Origin: Candidatus Zymogenaceae bacterium
GTDB taxonomy: Bacteria > Desulfobacterota > Zymogenia > Zymogenales > Zymogenaceae
Assembly (NCBI GenBank): GCA_016933535.1
Contig: JAFGAS010000061.1
Location: 111,238-175,237 of the forward strand
Length of the DNA stretch: 64,000 nt
Reading direction: 5' to 3'
Every line of letters starts with the position of its first letter. Position 1 is the stretch's first letter. The notes beneath the pieces were generated by a model. The model worked only from the letters and a program-made list of their open reading frames with translations. It did not search any database and had not been told where the DNA came from. Positions 19,890 through 27,667 of this stretch are shown piece by piece. The translations under genes and the position numbers were made by a program.

Positions 19890-19965
19890 TGGTGGGCCAT
19901 CTAGGGATCGAACCTAGGACCTACTGATTAAGAGTCAGTTGCTCTACCAATTGAGCTAATGGCCC
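19890..19965 (-). tRNA. tRNA-Lys (CTT)
   Basis: A 76-base tRNA on the minus strand with encoded CCA. The acceptor GGGCCAT pairs with ATGGCCC, and the anticodon arm ACTGA-CTCTTAA-TCAGT gives CTT. A second Lys tRNA with TTT is at 44764-44839. Confidence 0.95.
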
Positions 19966-19991
19966 ACGGAATTATTCACCCGTATCTTGAA

Positions 19992-20020
19992 AAAATAACA
20001 TGAGGGGGAAAACTTGTCAA
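19992..20020 (-). promoter_or_regulatory. sigma-70 promoter for tRNA-Lys/tRNA-Leu (and perhaps tig)
   Basis: Minus-strand TTGACA (20015-20020), a 17-bp spacer and TATTTT (19992-19997), about 27 bases ahead of tRNA-Lys. The -35 again sits in CTTGACAAG. Confidence 0.7.
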
Positions 20021-20097
20021 GATGATTTTTGGGAATTCGATTCACTTTGAAGATCGCCTGTTTGCCGGGAATAGGACGTCGGGGAGCAGCACTACAA

Positions 20098-20190
20098 CCT
20101 ACCGTTATTGTGAGGAGCGTTCCCGAGCAGGTTTGTAAGAAACCAGGCGACGTGGCGCGGCAACGTGAGACTATTGAGAAAAGACCCTCA
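20098..20190 (+). repeat. degenerate copy of the MITE-like intergenic repeat
   Basis: This stretch opens with CCGTTATTGTGAGGAGCG and later has TATTGAGAAAAGAC. These match CGGTCATTGCGAGGAGCG and TGTAGAGAAAAGAC of the copy at 33911-34065 with a few changes. The central palindrome is lost. It lies in the gene-free gap 20021-20394, where I find nothing else except scattered stop-broken frames. Confidence 0.45.
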
Positions 20191-20394
20191 TGATCGGTGT
20201 CCGTTTGATACGGTAACTGAATCCCACCGGTCTTACATGGACTCGTGATGACGGGATGACCCGATCTCTTCCTAGTTGCCCGCTATTTAAAGGAAAACAA
20301 CGATCCTGAATTCGCCCGGAAATGCCGGGAGGCCATGAAGGACGCCGAAGGTGAAATCGTCACATTCCCGCCGATTCCCGGATAATAGAAACGC

Positions 20395-21018
20395 TTATTT
20401 CCCCGGCCGATAGACGACGTGACGGCAGCGGTCGTCGCCCCGGGCGATGCAGAGCGTCTCCTCGATCCGCAGGTCCTGCCCAACGACCCAGCGGCCGACG
20501 GCGTGGGAAAAGCCGTTGCCCGCATTGCAGATCGGCGCCTCGGTCTTCAGCCCGGTGCACCAGTAGCAGGGGGAAAGCTCGATAACGTAGCCGTCCTCAT
20601 TTTCGTAGCAGGTATAGATATCGCCGAAGATGCCCTTGGCGGCCACGAACATAAGGTCCTGGAGCCGGACGTACTCGTCGAAAAGCCTATCGGGCGTCCG
20701 GTCATCGGGTTTTATGCCGTCTATGTTAAGGAGAGCGGGGAACTGTTCCACTATAAGCTCAAAAGAACGCTTGCCCAGCTGAAAGGTAATGGCTTTTGAA
20801 CCCCGCTCGCCCAAGACCTCGATAAAACCGGACATGAGACAAGTAAAATCCTCGGAACTCTGTTCCAATTCGAGGTTGTTGGGGGGATAGTTGCCGATGA
20901 ATTTCTGAAGCTTTGCATAATTAAGGATGGAGTTGAGGCCGTTGAGACCGAGTATCTCCTCGGCCGCCATGAGACCAAGATAGAAGATCTGATTCGGTAG
21001 TTTCTCCTTCAGTGGCAT
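20395..21018 (-). CDS. V4R (4-vinyl reductase) domain protein, second copy
   Basis: A 207-residue protein with the same layout as the one at 6853-7443. It has a helical N-terminal half (AAEEILGLNGLNSILNYAKL) and a C-terminal V4R domain with Cys at SPCYWCTGL, APICNAGNG and ETLCIARGDDRC. The paired Cys and the GDDRC end match the family zinc-site pattern. The ATG has GGAG six bases upstream. A promoter is visible at 21113-21142. It is a single-gene unit; the ligand and partner are unknown. Confidence 0.75.
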   Translation of the reverse strand: MPLKEKLPNQIFYLGLMAAEEILGLNGLNSILNYAKLQKFIGNYPPNNLELEQSSEDFTCLMSGFIEVLGERGSKAITFQLGKRSFELIVEQFPALLNIDGIKPDDRTPDRLFDEYVRLQDLMFVAAKGIFGDIYTCYENEDGYVIELSPCYWCTGLKTEAPICNAGNGFSHAVGRWVVGQDLRIEETLCIARGDDRCRHVVYRPGK

Positions 21019-21112
21019 AGTAATCTCCTGTTAGTGTACGTTCGTTCATCGCCCGAATACCCGAGAGACCTTACTGTGCGTGCTCGACGGAGGTGTTGTA
21101 AGAATGACCGAA

Positions 21113-21142
21113 ACTATACCATATGTGCAATAAATATGTAAA
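21113..21142 (-). promoter_or_regulatory. candidate sigma-70 promoter for the second V4R gene
   Basis: Minus-strand TTTACA (21137-21142), an 18-bp spacer and TATAGT (21113-21118), about 95 bases ahead of the ATG. Confidence 0.5.
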
Positions 21143-21172
21143 TAATTTTTCCTAATATTTTTATGGATATAC

Positions 21173-21206
21173 AAAAAGGCAGGCAATGCACCGCATTGCC
21201 TGCCTT
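21173..21206 (-). terminator. strong intrinsic terminator after the flavoprotein unit
   Basis: Read leftward, AAGGCAGGCAATGC pairs perfectly with GCATTGCCTGCCTT (14 bp) around a three-base loop and is followed by TTTTT. It lies 23 bases past the stop codon of the small frameshifted ORF at 21229, which marks that frame as the real end of the transcript's coding part. Confidence 0.9.
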
Positions 21207-21228
21207 AAAATTTGCGCTCTGTACCGCA

Positions 21229-21395
21229 TTAATTACAGTATCCGCAAGGAGAATAATCGACGGGTCTTCTTTTCCTAGAACGGGGCTCCTTCTTGGGCTC
21301 GGTTTCGTTAACGTTTCCTCCGGCAATCGGGAGCGCCGGTCCGCCGACAGCCCCGGGGTCTTAACCGCCCCGTCGATTGCCTCCGCCGATTTCAT
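21229..21395 (-). pseudogene. small ORF coupled to the flavoprotein gene, apparently frameshifted, Cys-containing tail
   Basis: An ATG at 21393-21395 overlaps the flavoprotein stop as ATGA and opens a frame beginning MKSAEAIDGAVK. That frame runs through the terminator, which is unlikely for a real gene. Shifted by one base from about 21360, another frame reads protein-like sequence (NVNETEPKKEP, then RKRRPVDYSPCGYCN) and stops at 21229, just before the terminator. The two together would give about 55 residues. The junction lies at a CCCCGGGG run (21351-21358), a likely slip or error site. No family is recognised. It may be a broken gene, a sequencing error or a frameshifted product. Confidence 0.45.
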
Positions 21396-22093
21396 GTATC
21401 GTTGGGCTGCTCCCATGCGTACGAGTACTCCCCGGGAAGCTCCTCGGCCAGGGCGGTGAGCCCCGCCTTCACGATACGGGTCATCTCGGCAACCCGTGTC
21501 CCGACGTTTTGGGCGCAGAGCATCCCCTCGGGATCGTTATTATCTTTGCCCAGCGGATTGTCTCCCCCCCCGGTCCAGGCGGCCGCGCCGATGTAGCAGC
21601 CCGTGATGTTGTCGCCCGATACCACGATCCCGTTCATGAGCAGACAGCTGTGTATCAAGGCCGTCAGGGTGATCTCCTGCCCGCCGTATCGCGTGGCCCC
21701 TCCGGTGAGAACACCGCAGACCTTGTTGAACCGGGGCACCATTTTTCCGCGGCCGAGGTAATGGAGCAGCGACATATTTCCCAGCCTGTCCAGGAGGGCC
21801 TTCATCGATGCGGGAATGGACGTGTGGTAGACGGGGGCGCCCCACAGCACGCCGTCGGCTTCCATATATTTCGGCACGAATTCATGAAAATCGTCCTTGA
21901 GGACGCAGTACCCTTTTTCCAGGCATTTGTAACAACTGATACAAAACCCTATCTTCTTCCCCCCCATCTCGTAGAGCTCCGTTTCAACGCCCGGTACGCT
22001 CCCGGCGCCTTCCAACGCCTTTAGTACCATTTTTGTTGTGTTACCGTTCTTTCGGGGGCTCCCCCCTACGCCCAGGATCTTAACCTTTTGCAT
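21392..22093 (-). CDS. iron-sulfur flavoprotein, NADPH-dependent FMN reductase family
   Basis: A 233-residue flavodoxin-fold protein. The start (KILGVGGSPRKNGNT) is the FMN phosphate loop. A compact cysteine motif follows, CX2CX2CX5C (Cys52, Cys55, Cys58, Cys64), as in archaeal and clostridial Isf proteins that hold a [4Fe-4S] cluster beside FMN. GAPVYHTSIPASMKALLDR is the family flavin-site region. Such proteins pass electrons in anaerobes, often in reactions with oxygen or peroxide. The ATG at 22091-22093 has a GGGG-type site; a GTG directly before it is less likely. A small coupled ORF follows. Confidence 0.82.
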   Translation of the reverse strand: MQKVKILGVGGSPRKNGNTTKMVLKALEGAGSVPGVETELYEMGGKKIGFCISCYKCLEKGYCVLKDDFHEFVPKYMEADGVLWGAPVYHTSIPASMKALLDRLGNMSLLHYLGRGKMVPRFNKVCGVLTGGATRYGGQEITLTALIHSCLLMNGIVVSGDNITGCYIGAAAWTGGGDNPLGKDNNDPEGMLCAQNVGTRVAEMTRIVKAGLTALAEELPGEYSYAWEQPNDT

Positions 22094-22192
22094 CACTCAC
22101 CCCCCTTTTCGCAATGTGCTGCAGGATGGATCGATGGGTATGCTCGATATGAGGCCCGCGCCCATGTACCGGGCATACCCATCTGCTAAAGA

Positions 22193-23455
22193 CTATTTAA
22201 ACGCATTGGGCACCTCGAGCACCTCTTTGGGCAGTCCCATAACCACTTCGTTGCCCTTTTCGTTGATGATGACAAGGTTTTCGAAATGGAAGGTGCCGAC
22301 TCCGCCGTACTTCCTCATCCCTCCCTCTCCCATGCCGGTCGGCTCGATCTCAAAGACCATTCCCGGCCGAAGCACGGTCTCTTCCGAGCGTCCCAGAACG
22401 GGGGGCTCCTGAATATCCAGCCCGATGCCGTGCCCGACCATCTCGATGGTTCCCATGCCGGCCTTTTCCACCACGCCTGCGACAGCGGCCCAAACGTCCT
22501 TGGCCTTGGCCCCCGGCCGCGCGGCCGCCACGCCCGCGTCAAAGGCCTGGTGCATCACGTCGCATCCCTTTATGAATCCCTCCGAGACGGGGCCGACGTC
22601 GACCATCCTGCCCATGTCGGCCCAGTATCCCTTGTACCGCAGGGCCTGGTCCAGGGAGAGGTAGTCGCCCTTCTTGATGGTAACGCCCTCAAAATGAAAG
22701 CCGGTGTCGAACATGCCTTCCTTGGCGCCGACCATGATGTGGCCCGGGTTCACCCAGTCCGCCCCGTTTTCAAACGCCGCGATGATCCACTGCCGTCCGA
22801 CGTCCTGTTCGGTCATCCCCGGCTTGAACCGGGATACCGCCGTCATCTGGGCCTGCCGGTGGATGGCCGCGGCCTTTTTGAGCCGCTCGATCTCCAGCAC
22901 GGACTTGATCATACGGCACCCCCAGACGATCACGTCGCCGTCGACAAACTTCGCGTCGGGCAGCGACTGCATCAACGTCTGGATATCGTTGAGCGGTCTG
23001 GGTATCCAGGTATGGGCGATCTGCCCCATCTCGAGGGCGACGTTTGCCTTACCGTATCCCATTTCTTTAACGGTATCGGCGACCTCCCTTGGGAAGGCCC
23101 GCTCCGAGTGGGTCTCATGTACGTCGGCCTGGGTTCGAATGTCTCTTATCCAGCATTGGGCCTCCGCCGCCCACCGGAAGAACTCTCCGGTAATGTTTAC
23201 CGGGTCGCCGTCCTTTGGGATGAGCGTTACCATCGGCTGGATGCTGGGCAGCATCCAGTGGTTTGAGGTGAATCCTCCGAAGTACCTGCAGTTTTGTTCG
23301 CTCCAGAGCATAAGGATGTCGATCTTCTTTTCTTTCATCAGGGCCTGGGCCCGGTCGATCCGCGATTTCCATTCCGCGTAGGGAACGTCGGGAAAGGTCG
23401 GATCGGGTCCGAACAGCTCATACCCGGGGGGGGCGGGTGCTTTTCTCAGTGCCAT
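22193..23455 (-). CDS. M24 family metallopeptidase (Xaa-Pro dipeptidase / creatinase-like)
   Basis: A 420-residue two-domain pita-bread hydrolase. The N-terminal creatinase-type domain covers about residues 30-170. In the C-terminal domain the five usual metal ligands can be placed: Asp in SLDQAL, Asp in WADMGR, His in GHGIGLD, Glu in FEIEPTG and Glu in HFENLVI. It could cleave Xaa-Pro peptides or act as an amidohydrolase on a modified amino acid; the sequence alone does not decide. The ATG at 23453-23455 has GGAGG five bases upstream, so I prefer it to the ATG four codons earlier. No obvious operon partner. Confidence 0.88.
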   Translation of the reverse strand: MALRKAPAPPGYELFGPDPTFPDVPYAEWKSRIDRAQALMKEKKIDILMLWSEQNCRYFGGFTSNHWMLPSIQPMVTLIPKDGDPVNITGEFFRWAAEAQCWIRDIRTQADVHETHSERAFPREVADTVKEMGYGKANVALEMGQIAHTWIPRPLNDIQTLMQSLPDAKFVDGDVIVWGCRMIKSVLEIERLKKAAAIHRQAQMTAVSRFKPGMTEQDVGRQWIIAAFENGADWVNPGHIMVGAKEGMFDTGFHFEGVTIKKGDYLSLDQALRYKGYWADMGRMVDVGPVSEGFIKGCDVMHQAFDAGVAAARPGAKAKDVWAAVAGVVEKAGMGTIEMVGHGIGLDIQEPPVLGRSEETVLRPGMVFEIEPTGMGEGGMRKYGGVGTFHFENLVIINEKGNEVVMGLPKEVLEVPNAFK

Positions 23456-23985
23456 AACGTCCTCCATCTAAAAATATTGAATATTGGAATGAAAGCCGAT
23501 TTCAAAACGCGGGCAAACGGTATCTTTCTCTATCAGGCGCCCGGGACCGTCCCAATACGGACAGACGGGTACACAGCGGGATCTGTACGGTAGGGGGTGT
23601 TACCCGGATTTACCGAGGCGGTTAAAACCGGAGAAAAACCCCACGGGGCCCAATGGTCCGTGTTTCATGGGTAATAAACGGCAGCGGGAGCTCTATGACC
23701 GGGTGATGGAATAGGACGAAGGTAGGACATATTAGCTGGATACAGAATTGATTTAATGTACGAAGTATGACAATGAGCGCAATCGCCCGTATCGTCCGCC
23801 TCTAAACGGTGGTTACTGCCCGCGTAGATTTTCAAAGAGCGATGGTGCAAACCCTCGTGATGCGGTATTCATCGAAGAAACGCAGCCGATGAAACGGCCT
23901 TTAAAATATGTTATCGGGAGGGGTGTCTCTTGCGGGTGTCGGCCGTCAGCACGGCCTCCATATGGATCGGGGGACCGAAAGACCG
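23456..23985. other. gene-free stretch of about 530 bases
   Basis: It lies between the M24 gene and the tetR gene, both read leftward. Six-frame reading shows only short, stop-broken frames. There is an AT-rich patch with ATATTGAATATT near 23474, just upstream of the M24 gene, which may hold its promoter. No repeat of the 33911 family was recognised here. Confidence 0.45.
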
Positions 23986-24570
23986 CTATCGGCCGACGAG
24001 CCGCAGTACCGTTTCTTTCATGCTTCGGCACAGGTTCCTGTATTCCCGGGCATCCAGCATTCGCTCAAAATAGGCCAGTCCTTCCATAAGGCTCATGATG
24101 GCGTTTGCCGTGTTGGTGACGTCTATCTTTCCGATGACACCGTTGTTCATATAGAGCGTAAGCTCCTTGATCAGCAGGGTCCTGAACCGGTCGTACATAC
24201 CCCCGAACCGCTCCCGTATTTTCGGATTCCTGAACGTAAGGCAATAGCACGAGTAGAACGCGCCGGCATCGACGAATCGTATCCTGTCCAAGCCGAAGAG
24301 GCCGTCAAGGAACAAATGAAATCGTTTTTCATAATCAGCGGCATCACTGATCCCGTAGAAATAAGGCTCTTCATATTTTTCGAGTATGAAGTCCACCAGC
24401 CCCATCGTCATTTCGTCTTTCGTCTTGAAATAGTGGGTAATGAGGCTGGGTTGGACCCCCATCAGCTTTGCGATCTTTGCAATAGAAGAACCCTCGATGC
24501 CCTTTTTCGATATGACCTGGTAGTAACTTTCCAATATCTCCCGTCTTCGAATGTCTGCGATTTTTTCCAT
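23986..24570 (-). CDS. TetR/AcrR family transcriptional regulator
   Basis: A 194-residue repressor-type protein. The N-terminal helix-turn-helix (about residues 8-55) reads SSIAKIAKLMGVQPSLITHYFKTKDEM, the TetR signature. The C-terminal ligand domain is all-helical and divergent, so the inducer cannot be guessed. It is divergent from the SDR gene, with a 24-bp perfect palindrome and its own promoter between them. This points to autoregulation and control of the SDR. Confidence 0.9.
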   Translation of the reverse strand: MEKIADIRRREILESYYQVISKKGIEGSSIAKIAKLMGVQPSLITHYFKTKDEMTMGLVDFILEKYEEPYFYGISDAADYEKRFHLFLDGLFGLDRIRFVDAGAFYSCYCLTFRNPKIRERFGGMYDRFRTLLIKELTLYMNNGVIGKIDVTNTANAIMSLMEGLAYFERMLDAREYRNLCRSMKETVLRLVGR

Positions 24571-24635
24571 TTTGTTCTAACAAAAATTATTGGTTAATCA
24601 CCAAACCTATTGTATGAAGGCTTTATTTATTGTAT

Positions 24636-24659
24636 ATTTGTACAATATATTGTACAAAT
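24636..24659. promoter_or_regulatory. perfect 24-bp palindrome, likely TetR operator
   Basis: The half-site ATTTGTACAATA (24636-24647) is followed directly by its exact reverse complement. It lies about 12 bases past the expected start of the tetR transcript and 66 bases ahead of the tetR ATG, a position suited to autorepression. The size and perfect symmetry fit a TetR-dimer site. Confidence 0.7.
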
Positions 24660-24677
24660 GACCAACATTCAACTGGG

Positions 24678-24706
24678 ATTTTAGTGGAGAACGAAAACCC
24701 TGTCAA
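24678..24706 (-). promoter_or_regulatory. sigma-70 promoter for tetR
   Basis: Minus-strand TTGACA (24701-24706), a 17-bp spacer and TAAAAT (24678-24683). The operator lies directly downstream in the leader. No equally good promoter was found for the divergent SDR gene. Confidence 0.65.
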
Positions 24707-24913
24707 GCAAAAAGACTCCCGGGGTGACGGGGGATGGACCCTGTCATCGGGGATCATGGGCAATCCGTACGGCTGCGGTACCCCGATATATCCGCGCCCC
24801 CGGTGGATGGAATGTCTGGCCGAGGGGTGTTGCGGAGCGGAGACCGAGGGTCCGTGGGTACGGCATCTTAACGTTCGATCGTACCAATAAATTTTCGAAA
24901 AGGAGAAAGAGCC

Positions 24914-25744
24914 ATGAATCAAAAGGTCGTCATAACGGGACCGGCACGGGGAATCGGATATGAGGTCGCAAAGGTCTTGGCCCGATCGGGAGATACGGTC
25001 ATCGGCTTTGACAGGGACGGCAAGGGGATCGAGCGTCTTAAAAAAGAGATGGATCGGATCGGCGCGCCCCATTTCTTGTCCTGCCTGGATATCACCGACG
25101 TCAAGGGGGTGAAGAAATTTCGCGATGCCGTCCTCAAGGAATTCGGCACGGTCGACGCGGTTATCTCCAACGCCGCCGTCGCGTCCTTCGGGGCGTTTGA
25201 GGAGGCCGACCTCGATGGGATGCTCGAGTCTCTGACGATCAACGTGTTGGGCACGGCGAGGATATTCCAGGCATTCATCCCCGCGATGAGGCGGCGGGGC
25301 GATGGGCGGCTGATTGCCATGTCGTCGTTTACCGGTATTGTCCCGTTTCCGTTCGAATCCATCGATACCGCCTGCAATTTCGCCATCGAGGGCCTGGTCA
25401 GGGCGTTTCGCTGCGAGGTGGAACCTTTCGGGATCGAGGTGGGGCTGATCGAGCCTTCGATCGTCCTCACGGACCTGACGGCCGGCATCCATACCGTGCC
25501 CCCTGCCGGATCACCCTATCGTGAAAGGATCCAGAGGTTTCTTGCCAAGGATCGTGAAATGAAAAAAGATGCCATGGTGCCGACCCTTGCGGCACAAAAG
25601 ATCGTAAAAATCATCAAAGGGAAAAAGCTCAAGCTCCACAACAGGATCGATTTCACGAGTGCACTCTTTTTATCGATCGATAAATTTCTTCCCGCCGGCC
25701 TGAGGGACGCCATCCTGTTGAACCAGATGAATATCAAGCCATAG
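24914..25744 (+). CDS. short-chain dehydrogenase/reductase homologue lacking catalytic Tyr and Lys
   Basis: A 276-residue Rossmann protein of the classical SDR family. The cofactor loop TGPARGIG, the structural NAA (SNAAVASFG) and the first catalytic Ser (MSSFTG) are present. At the place of the Y-x3-K dyad the sequence is SIDTACNFAIEG, whereas relatives have SPYCASKFALEG. Tyr is thus replaced by Asp and Lys by Asn. The DNA at this point is clean and in frame. It probably binds a nucleotide but should not catalyse the normal reaction. The ATG has an AAGGAG site. It is divergent from tetR and likely regulated by it. Confidence 0.85.
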   Translation: MNQKVVITGPARGIGYEVAKVLARSGDTVIGFDRDGKGIERLKKEMDRIGAPHFLSCLDITDVKGVKKFRDAVLKEFGTVDAVISNAAVASFGAFEEADLDGMLESLTINVLGTARIFQAFIPAMRRRGDGRLIAMSSFTGIVPFPFESIDTACNFAIEGLVRAFRCEVEPFGIEVGLIEPSIVLTDLTAGIHTVPPAGSPYRERIQRFLAKDREMKKDAMVPTLAAQKIVKIIKGKKLKLHNRIDFTSALFLSIDKFLPAGLRDAILLNQMNIKP

Positions 25745-25940
25745 GACCGGGGCAGTAGTTGCCCCAGGATGCACGGAGGGCGGCACAGGGACGCGGGCGC
25801 GGTCCACGTACGGAATGGAGCTGACGGTATCACCACCCCGTTCCACCCCCTTGCTCTACCAAATATCCGCAGACTCCCGACGGCCGGGACAACAGGGAGG
25901 CGAAAAATAGGGACGGCATACCGCTATTACGACTTGATAA

Positions 25941-25969
25941 TTGACTCACTTTCGTCTAAACTGTATAAA
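25941..25969 (+). promoter_or_regulatory. sigma-70 promoter for the PsiE-like gene
   Basis: TTGACT (25941-25946), a 17-bp spacer and TATAAA (25964-25969). The predicted start near 25976 lies before the ATG at 25995, which rules out a longer reading frame beginning at 25941. Confidence 0.65.
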
Positions 25970-25994
25970 CGCATATGATGGAATCAGGCTTGAT

Positions 25995-26429
25995 ATGAAG
26001 ATCTATGAGATCTTCGAAAAGATCGTTATCTTCACCCTCACCGTCCTGATGGGGATAGTCCTCTTCTTTGCGGTCATCGACCTGGGCTGGATCGTCTTCT
26101 CCGATATTATCTCACCTCCTATCTTCCTCTTTGACATTAAGGAGCTCCTGGATATCTTCGGGATGTTCCTCTTGGTATTGATCGGCCTGGAGCTTCTGGC
26201 GACGATGCGGGTTTATATCAGGGAAAATACCATCCGGGTGCGGGTCGTATTCACCGTGGCCCTTATCGCCGTGGCCAGAAAGGTCATTATTCTGGACCCC
26301 GACAAGCACGACGGCATTATACTGCTCGGGATTGCCGCCATTATCCTGGCGCTGGCCGTCGGATACTTCCTCATCCGTAAGGTCCAGAACGGTTCGGAGA
26401 AGATTGAACGACCGAAAAAAGGGGATTGA
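25995..26429 (+). CDS. PsiE-family (phosphate-starvation-inducible) membrane protein
   Basis: A 144-residue integral membrane protein with four hydrophobic helices: about residues 10-32, 45-66, 80-98 and 105-127. Between the second and third lies the family-typical RVYIRENTIRVRVVFTVALIAVARKVIILD segment, here described by its start RVYIRENTI and end VARKVIILD. The tail is basic and soluble. The biochemical role of PsiE proteins is not known; the name comes from phosphate-starvation induction in E. coli, and I see no pho box here. A good promoter lies just upstream. The superoxide reductase gene follows after 76 bases. Confidence 0.8.
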   Translation: MKIYEIFEKIVIFTLTVLMGIVLFFAVIDLGWIVFSDIISPPIFLFDIKELLDIFGMFLLVLIGLELLATMRVYIRENTIRVRVVFTVALIAVARKVIILDPDKHDGIILLGIAAIILALAVGYFLIRKVQNGSEKIERPKKGD

Positions 26430-26505
26430 CGCCTCGTACCTCCGTTCTTTCATGATATACTCACGGCATCGACTCCCTTTTCCCTACGTATTAAAGGAGG
26501 AATCC

Positions 26506-26898
26506 ATGCGCATCTCCGAGAAAATCCAACAAGCCGATTGGCAAAAGGAAAAGCACGTCCCGGTTATTGACTGTCCCGATAAGGTCACTGCCGGCGACTT
26601 CGTGAAAGTGACGGTCTCTCTCGGCAAGGCCGTCGCCCATCCAAACACCACCGAGCACCACATCCGCTGGATCGCGTGCTTCTTTTCCCCGGACGACGAC
26701 AAATACACCTACGAGCTGGGCCGCTTCGAATTTAACGCCCACGGAGAGGCTGCGGCGGGCGCCAACCAGGGGCCGGTCTACACCAACCACGAAGTCACGT
26801 TCGCCTTCAAGACCACTAAACCGGGGACGCTCTCCGCCGTGGCGCTGTGCAATATCCATGGACTCTGGGAGTCCGAAAAGGCCCTTTCCCTCGCGTAG
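26506..26898 (+). CDS. superoxide reductase (neelaredoxin / class II desulfoferrodoxin)
   Basis: A 130-residue non-heme iron protein that reduces superoxide to hydrogen peroxide without making oxygen, typical of anaerobes. The Fe(His)4Cys ligands are all visible: His in EKHVPVI, His in AHPNTTEHHIRWI (two positions) and the CNIHG motif near the C-terminus, which supplies Cys and His. The catalytic Glu-Lys precedes the first His (EKH). There is no N-terminal rubredoxin-like domain, hence the one-iron type. The ATG at 26506 has a strong AAAGGAGG site. It fits with the other oxygen-defence and redox genes nearby. Confidence 0.93.
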   Translation: MRISEKIQQADWQKEKHVPVIDCPDKVTAGDFVKVTVSLGKAVAHPNTTEHHIRWIACFFSPDDDKYTYELGRFEFNAHGEAAAGANQGPVYTNHEVTFAFKTTKPGTLSAVALCNIHGLWESEKALSLA

Positions 26899-27072
26899 GG
26901 ACCGCCGGGGCCCCGCCGTCCGTGTGTGCGTAGGCGGGACGGATGGCATGTCCGGCCTACTTTCGGGATGAACATCCAGCCTCAACGCGTCCATCCGCAC
27001 GCCGGGCGGTGGTCTTGGTGACAGCCGAGATCTATTGTCGATTGAACCGGGGTAAGGAGGGAGGAAGTAGCG

Positions 27073-27519
27073 ATGAGGGAAATCATAACCGAAATAGATA
27101 TCAGGGCGCGGGCCTCTCAGGTCTGGGAAATCCTCATGGAGTTTGACGCATACCCCGCGTGGAATCCCTTTATCAAAAAGATCGCGGGTAAGCCCGCGGA
27201 CGGCTCACGCCTCGATGTGACGCTGGAACCGCCGGGGGGTGGTCCGATGCGGTTTCGTCCGCGGGTACGCGCGGCAAGCCCCGAGCGGGAGTTCAGGTGG
27301 AAGGGTAGTCTCTACGTGCCGGGGATTTTTGACGGCGAGCACCAGTTTATCATAGAGCCCGCGAGTAAGAACAGGGTAAACTTTACCCAGCGGGAACAAT
27401 TTTCCGGAATCCTCGTTCCATTTTTATGGAAGATGCTCGATACCAAGACGCGCAAGGGCTTCGTGGCGATGAACAAGGCCCTCAAGTTGCGGGCGGAAAA
27501 GGCCGGGGGGGTAGGATAA
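27073..27519 (+). CDS. SRPBCC (START-like) domain protein
   Basis: A 148-residue single-domain protein of the polyketide cyclase / START-like fold. The opening ITEIDIRARASQVWEILMEFDAYPAWNPFI is the family signature (described here by its parts EIDIRA, VWEIL and YPAWNPF), and the C-terminal helix follows. Such domains bind hydrophobic ligands in a deep cavity; no catalytic residues can be named. The ATG has a GGAGG site. It appears to be a single-gene unit. Confidence 0.85.
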   Translation: MREIITEIDIRARASQVWEILMEFDAYPAWNPFIKKIAGKPADGSRLDVTLEPPGGGPMRFRPRVRAASPEREFRWKGSLYVPGIFDGEHQFIIEPASKNRVNFTQREQFSGILVPFLWKMLDTKTRKGFVAMNKALKLRAEKAGGVG

Positions 27520-27667
27520 TCACTTGCCCGGAGGGGCGAGAGCACCAACCCGCCGCGGACCATTCGCCGACCGATATGCACCCATGTCCTCAACCGTGAC
27601 CCGGCGGGGGTTCGCGGCCCGGTCGATGGGCTTTGAGGCAATGGAGGAGCGAAGGAGTGAAAGACAA

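Noticed and set aside
20283..20560. Short minus-strand ORFs overlapping the end of the second V4R gene
   Set aside because: They lie in other frames of the V4R gene and its downstream region and have no family features.
26332..26505. 58-codon N-terminal extension of superoxide reductase
   Set aside because: A strong AAAGGAGG site and the family start both point to the ATG at 26506; the extension overlaps the PsiE gene end.
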